A DNA stretch of 64,000 bases from Eleginops maclovinus (lineage: Eukaryota; Chordata; Actinopteri; Perciformes; Eleginopidae): the NCBI RefSeq assembly GCF_036324505.1, contig NC_086370.1, positions 13,852,600 through 13,916,599 on the forward strand. Reading direction: 5' to 3'. The position numbers and the translations under genes are program-made. Positions within the stretch are counted from its first letter, which is position 1; each line of letters begins with the position of its first letter. Shown here in pieces: positions 60,545 to 64,000 of the stretch. The notes below the pieces were generated by a model that worked only from the letters and a program-made list of their open reading frames with translations, had not been told where the DNA came from and did no database searches.

Positions 60545-61543
60545 GTAGGCCGGTGGCTCTGTGTCAGTCTGACCAAATGTCTCCCTCACATTTCTCTCTC
60601 GGGCTTTGTATCTCTCAGACAGACTCTGCTGTTTTTATTCCACTTGTTTCTCACCTTCGTACTCTTTCCTTCTCTCTTCCTCTCCACTGGGAGTGGCTTT
60701 TATCTCTGCTTTGGTCTTACAACACATTTAATGAGTGATCATTCCTGGCAAAAGGTTTTATTCGACCTATCATTTGCTGTGCCGGTGCAACTCAATCAAT
60801 ATCTCCCCAGATGAACTTGGGCCAAGGAGAGACAGATTTTTCACAGTGTCTCTATTTCCCCTCCATATTACCACAGTCTGATTTCATATTCAAACCGCAG
60901 TGAGCTGAGATCACCAGTCGAGGCTGGTATAAGGGCTAGAGTTTCTTTATGTGCCCACCAGTCCTCTGCCCTCTGCCAATCTCAGCCTCTATCTCCCCCC
61001 ACTGCTCCCCACTCTCTGCCTGCCAGACTCAGGTTTCCTTCACTCCCCCTCATCCCCCCTCTGCACTGCACTATCCATGCCTCACCATCCACCCTCCCTC
61101 CTTCTCTGCCCACTATTGTGTTTATGCACTGTGCTGTGCTGTCTGGCACTCTGCGCTGCTGAGGTTTCACACTTCTTTATAGCCTCATTTGTTTGGCTAG
61201 ACCTGCTGAAGAAGGGAGTCCATGTGTTTTTCTCCTTCTGTTCTCTCTGTTTTTTGTCTTTTTCCTTCGTTTTTCTATCTTTCTTTCTCACTGTCTCCTT
61301 CTTTCCTTCATGTCACTCTTCCTTAGCAACAGCCAAATATTTACCACCTTTTAACATCGTTACTAGTTCCTCCACATTGCCATGCACAGAGACAGTCCTA
61401 GGCTCCTCTGTGTAAATGCCATATACCTTGTGTCGTCATATATAAGCTTTATATATGACTGTTCTGAAGCATAGCAACACCACAGCTATGCAAGCCAGAC
61501 TGGTCTCACTGACATCCGTCCCTCTTTCTTTTCTCCATCACAG
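60545..61543 (+). other. slit1: slit1 intron 14
   Basis: A 999-base intron with donor gtaggc and acceptor tccatcacag. It is rich in pyrimidines (notably 60940-61330) and has a 10-bp hairpin at 61435-61459. In mammals the matching intron of SLIT2 and SLIT3 hosts miR-218. No sequence like mature miR-218 is visible here on either strand, in keeping with slit1. Confidence 0.88.
61435..61459. repeat. 10-bp AT-rich inverted repeat
   Basis: GTCATATATA and TATATATGAC are exact reverse complements separated by AGCTT. The hairpin ends 84 bases before the microexon. Confidence 0.85.
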
Positions 61544-61567
61544 CCAAAGAGCAGTACTTCATCCCAG
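61544..61567 (+). CDS. slit1: slit1 exon 15: 24-base microexon (AKEQYFIP)
   Basis: Twenty-four bases between acceptor ctccatcacag and donor gtgagt. The exon is phase 1 on both sides. Joined to exon 14 it encodes AKEQYFIP and the first base of a following Gly codon. The peptide matches the insert after the D2 C-cap in SLIT1 and SLIT2; SLIT3 lacks it in the sequence I remember. The exon is symmetric, so inclusion or skipping keeps the frame. The corresponding SLIT2 exon 15 is known to be alternatively spliced. The insert lies in the linker between D2 and D3. Confidence 0.93.
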
Positions 61568-64000
61568 GTGAGTGCTTGTAAATGTTCACACCTATCATTG
61601 TCTTCCTCTTTTCTTTAATTATCCCACCGCAGCCATGTAGAGGCATCACTCTTTCCATTACGTACTGCTCATTTAAATACCATTCTCCCGCAGCTTAAAA
61701 GATATTTTCAGTTTATTACAACTTTTTGTAGTTTTGGCCCAATTCCTTTCCATAATGATAACATTTTATTTACCAAGTTTATTGCTGAGAGCTGGAAACC
61801 TGGCAACATAGGTAATACTTAGTCACATGGGGAAGGAAACAATAGCAAGATGCCATGATGTTGAAGAGCAAACCAAAGAGACTAAAAATGATCCTTTCAT
61901 TTGGATGATGGTGGGATGAACAGAGGAAATTAACATCACAGAATTTACTTTGGGCATTAAAGGTTGAAATTATTCAAAATGTGCATGCTGGTAGGTAATT
62001 ACACATATAAGAGCAGCTAATTGGGCGTTTGACTGACCGGACCCATGTGTTGATCTTAATGGATATATGTGTGAGAGCGTCTGTTTCTCCTCAGCTCTGT
62101 TTTCCTAACAGTCTCAGCAGATAGAGTCAAAAGGAAGTGGCTCTTTGCTTTGGCATGAGCACAGACAGTCACTCACCAAGAGGGGCAGAAACAGGGGGGG
62201 TGGAGGGAGGAGGACAGAGAGGGGAAGGAGAGTGTGTCCTTTCTATCTGTAAGCGCTAAAGAAAATAAAGCCCACCAGAGGACCGAGATTCCTATCAGCG
62301 GATGTTTCCGGACCTCTTAACAAGAGCACTTCCAAGAAAATAACTAGGAGGAGCAGTGATGTGTGTCGAACTCATTGCTTGTGTGTGTGCGTGCCTATGA
62401 GGTGCAGTTGCTTGAGTGATTCAGTGTCTAGGGCTGCTTGTCTGCGTGTTAGTAAATTAATGTGTCTTTGTGCGATGAGCTGAGATAAAGCTCTACACTG
62501 GCTAAGAGAACAAATGGGAGTACAATGTAAGCACAAGGAAGATCAAAGTCAAATGTGATTAATGAGAATTTTACCCCCCCTGAATTATAATAATAAAAGA
62601 CTGCACAATACACACACAAACACACAGACACGTGCACTCAACACACACACAATCACCGGCAGCACAGGAATCCATAATACATTGATAATGAGGAACCAAG
62701 CTGCAGGGAATTGTGAAAACTTCTACAACTCCAGCGATGAGTCATTTTGTGCCTCAGAGAGGGAAAAACCTAATTCGTCTCCTCGTGCATTTTTCTCCCG
62801 TTTCGTTTAAATCTGCTGACAGTAAAAGTGTCACCACCACCCACTTGTGATGATGACGATGACTCAGGCTCGTCACGAATGTCCCCCGGCTCCTTTACAT
62901 CCTCAAGATCAAAGCGCTGAGCTGTACTTTCATTGCTTCCTCTGTAGCAGGAAATGCCTTTTCCTGTTGTATGGCCTGGCGAGGGAAAGTCTGTTAATGA
63001 CCTGCATTAGTGGGACTATCCGCACCCTCCACTGAGCCACTCTGAGAAGTGACTCAAATTACGAGAAGTCTTTGCATTGGCAGCCACTGGAAGGCATTTC
63101 TGTGAATGCAAATTCACTCTTTTTCTGTCCAAACATATTCTAATAGGATCAAAAATGAGGCTTTGAGGTTAGGTTATGGTTTCAAATGTCACTCCATTTA
63201 TGTGAAGATCATTTTGGTGCATTAAATGTAGGATTTGTCCTGGTTGTTTGAGGTTTTCCTGCTTGGGGTCCAAAGGTGCTGACGTCATTACCAAACCTGA
63301 GGGGCATCGGTGTGACCATGCAAAAAGGGAACAGGATGTTAGGGTATCCTAACAGAAATCACTGGGCTGTTCCCTCTAAATGGGACATATGCACACACAT
63401 TAAGTCTACACGCACATATATACACAGACACAGAGACACAATACACAAACTCAGACACACACACACACTGTTCTAAGTGGCTCCCAGTGCTTCTCCATTA
63501 TTGAGCAGCCATGATGTAACTGGCAGCACGCTTTTTGGCACGTAACGTCTATTCATAGACAGAAGAGGTGCAGGAAAACCCACATTCCCCATGCTGCCTC
63601 ATGCCCTTGCTCTCAGGACAGACGTCTTTCTGCACCTTTGCCACTCACCTTTCATTTCTCTCTCATCTGCATGTTTACATCCCTCTTCCTTTTTCTTTCC
63701 TGGATGCATTTCTGTCCCTCATGCCCTTCTTTTCTTTTTGCTACCTCTCCGCTCCTTTGACTTCACCTGTCTACACACGCTTCCTGTGCTCTCTCTTGGG
63801 TGCTCTGCTTCACTAAAGCTGGCAGCCTAAATCCTCTTTGGCATCCCTATCTCAATCTCCCCTGCCAGTGTTCTTTTCACCCCACTGCTCCCACTCTATC
63901 ACCTCTCTAAAATAACTCACCCTCGCCCCCACCCTTCCATCTCTGTCCTATGAATAGTAGCAGAAAGGCAGGATGTTCCACTGCGTGCCTAAGGTTAAAG
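61568..64000 (+). other. slit1: slit1 intron 15, 5' part
   Basis: Begins with a strong donor, gtgagt. No sequence encoding the expected next exon (the linker TEDY and the D3 N-cap) was found before the window ends, so the acceptor lies beyond 64000. A TGCATG motif (a known RBFOX-binding element) occurs at 61982-61987, about 415 bases after the microexon. Short CA runs are seen near 62613-62650 and 63400-63470, and pyrimidine-rich sequence near 63640-63930. Confidence 0.85.

Noticed and set aside
60545..61543. A miR-218 precursor
   Set aside because: Neither the mature sequence nor its complement is visible. Similar short matches elsewhere (for example CATGGTTAG near 9800 and 38208) diverge after about 9 bases.

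Overview
The window is animal genomic DNA, almost certainly from a ray-finned fish and probably percomorph-like. It has the small spliced exons, GT-AG introns and long (CA)n/(GT)n microsatellites typical of such genomes. It also carries a Tc1/mariner-type miniature element and part of a dispersed repeat that I recall from many percomorph fish. There is no sign of bacterial, viral or plasmid gene organisation.

One gene is supported: the 5'-middle part of a slit gene on the + strand. Fourteen exons (8846-61567, 1292 coding bases, about 430 residues) splice in frame. They encode leucine-rich repeats (LRRs) 1 to 6 and the C-terminal cap of domain D1, then all of domain D2 (N-cap, LRRs, C-cap), then a 24-base microexon. 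Numbered by the vertebrate Slit gene structure these are exons 2 to 15. The signal-peptide exon 1 lies upstream and everything after exon 15 (D3, D4, EGF repeats, laminin G, cysteine knot) lies downstream. The protein reads as Slit1 rather than Slit2 or Slit3, for example [28 protein letters not shown] and [13 protein letters not shown] cannot tell slit1a from slit1b.

Layout: 1-8845 is the end of intron 1. Exons 2-4 lie at 8846-12644. Intron 4 (12645-44116) is 31.5 kb and holds most of the microsatellites, the miniature element and one copy of a TG...CA-ended dispersed element. Exons 5-8 lie at 44117-46995. Exon 9, which starts D2, is at 50906-51053, with the second copy of the dispersed element about 140 bases beyond it. 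Exons 10-14 lie at 55902-60544 and finish D2. The microexon is at 61544-61567, and 61568-64000 is intron.

Slit1 is a secreted axon and cell guidance ligand, and D2 is the Robo-binding domain of the family. I found no RNA gene, second protein gene, CRISPR array or prokaryotic mobile system. The observations most worth checking are the microexon with a hairpin just upstream, a perfect 21-bp inverted repeat in intron 13, the two-copy dispersed element, the miniature element, and several homeobox-motif-rich intronic stretches that could be conserved enhancers.
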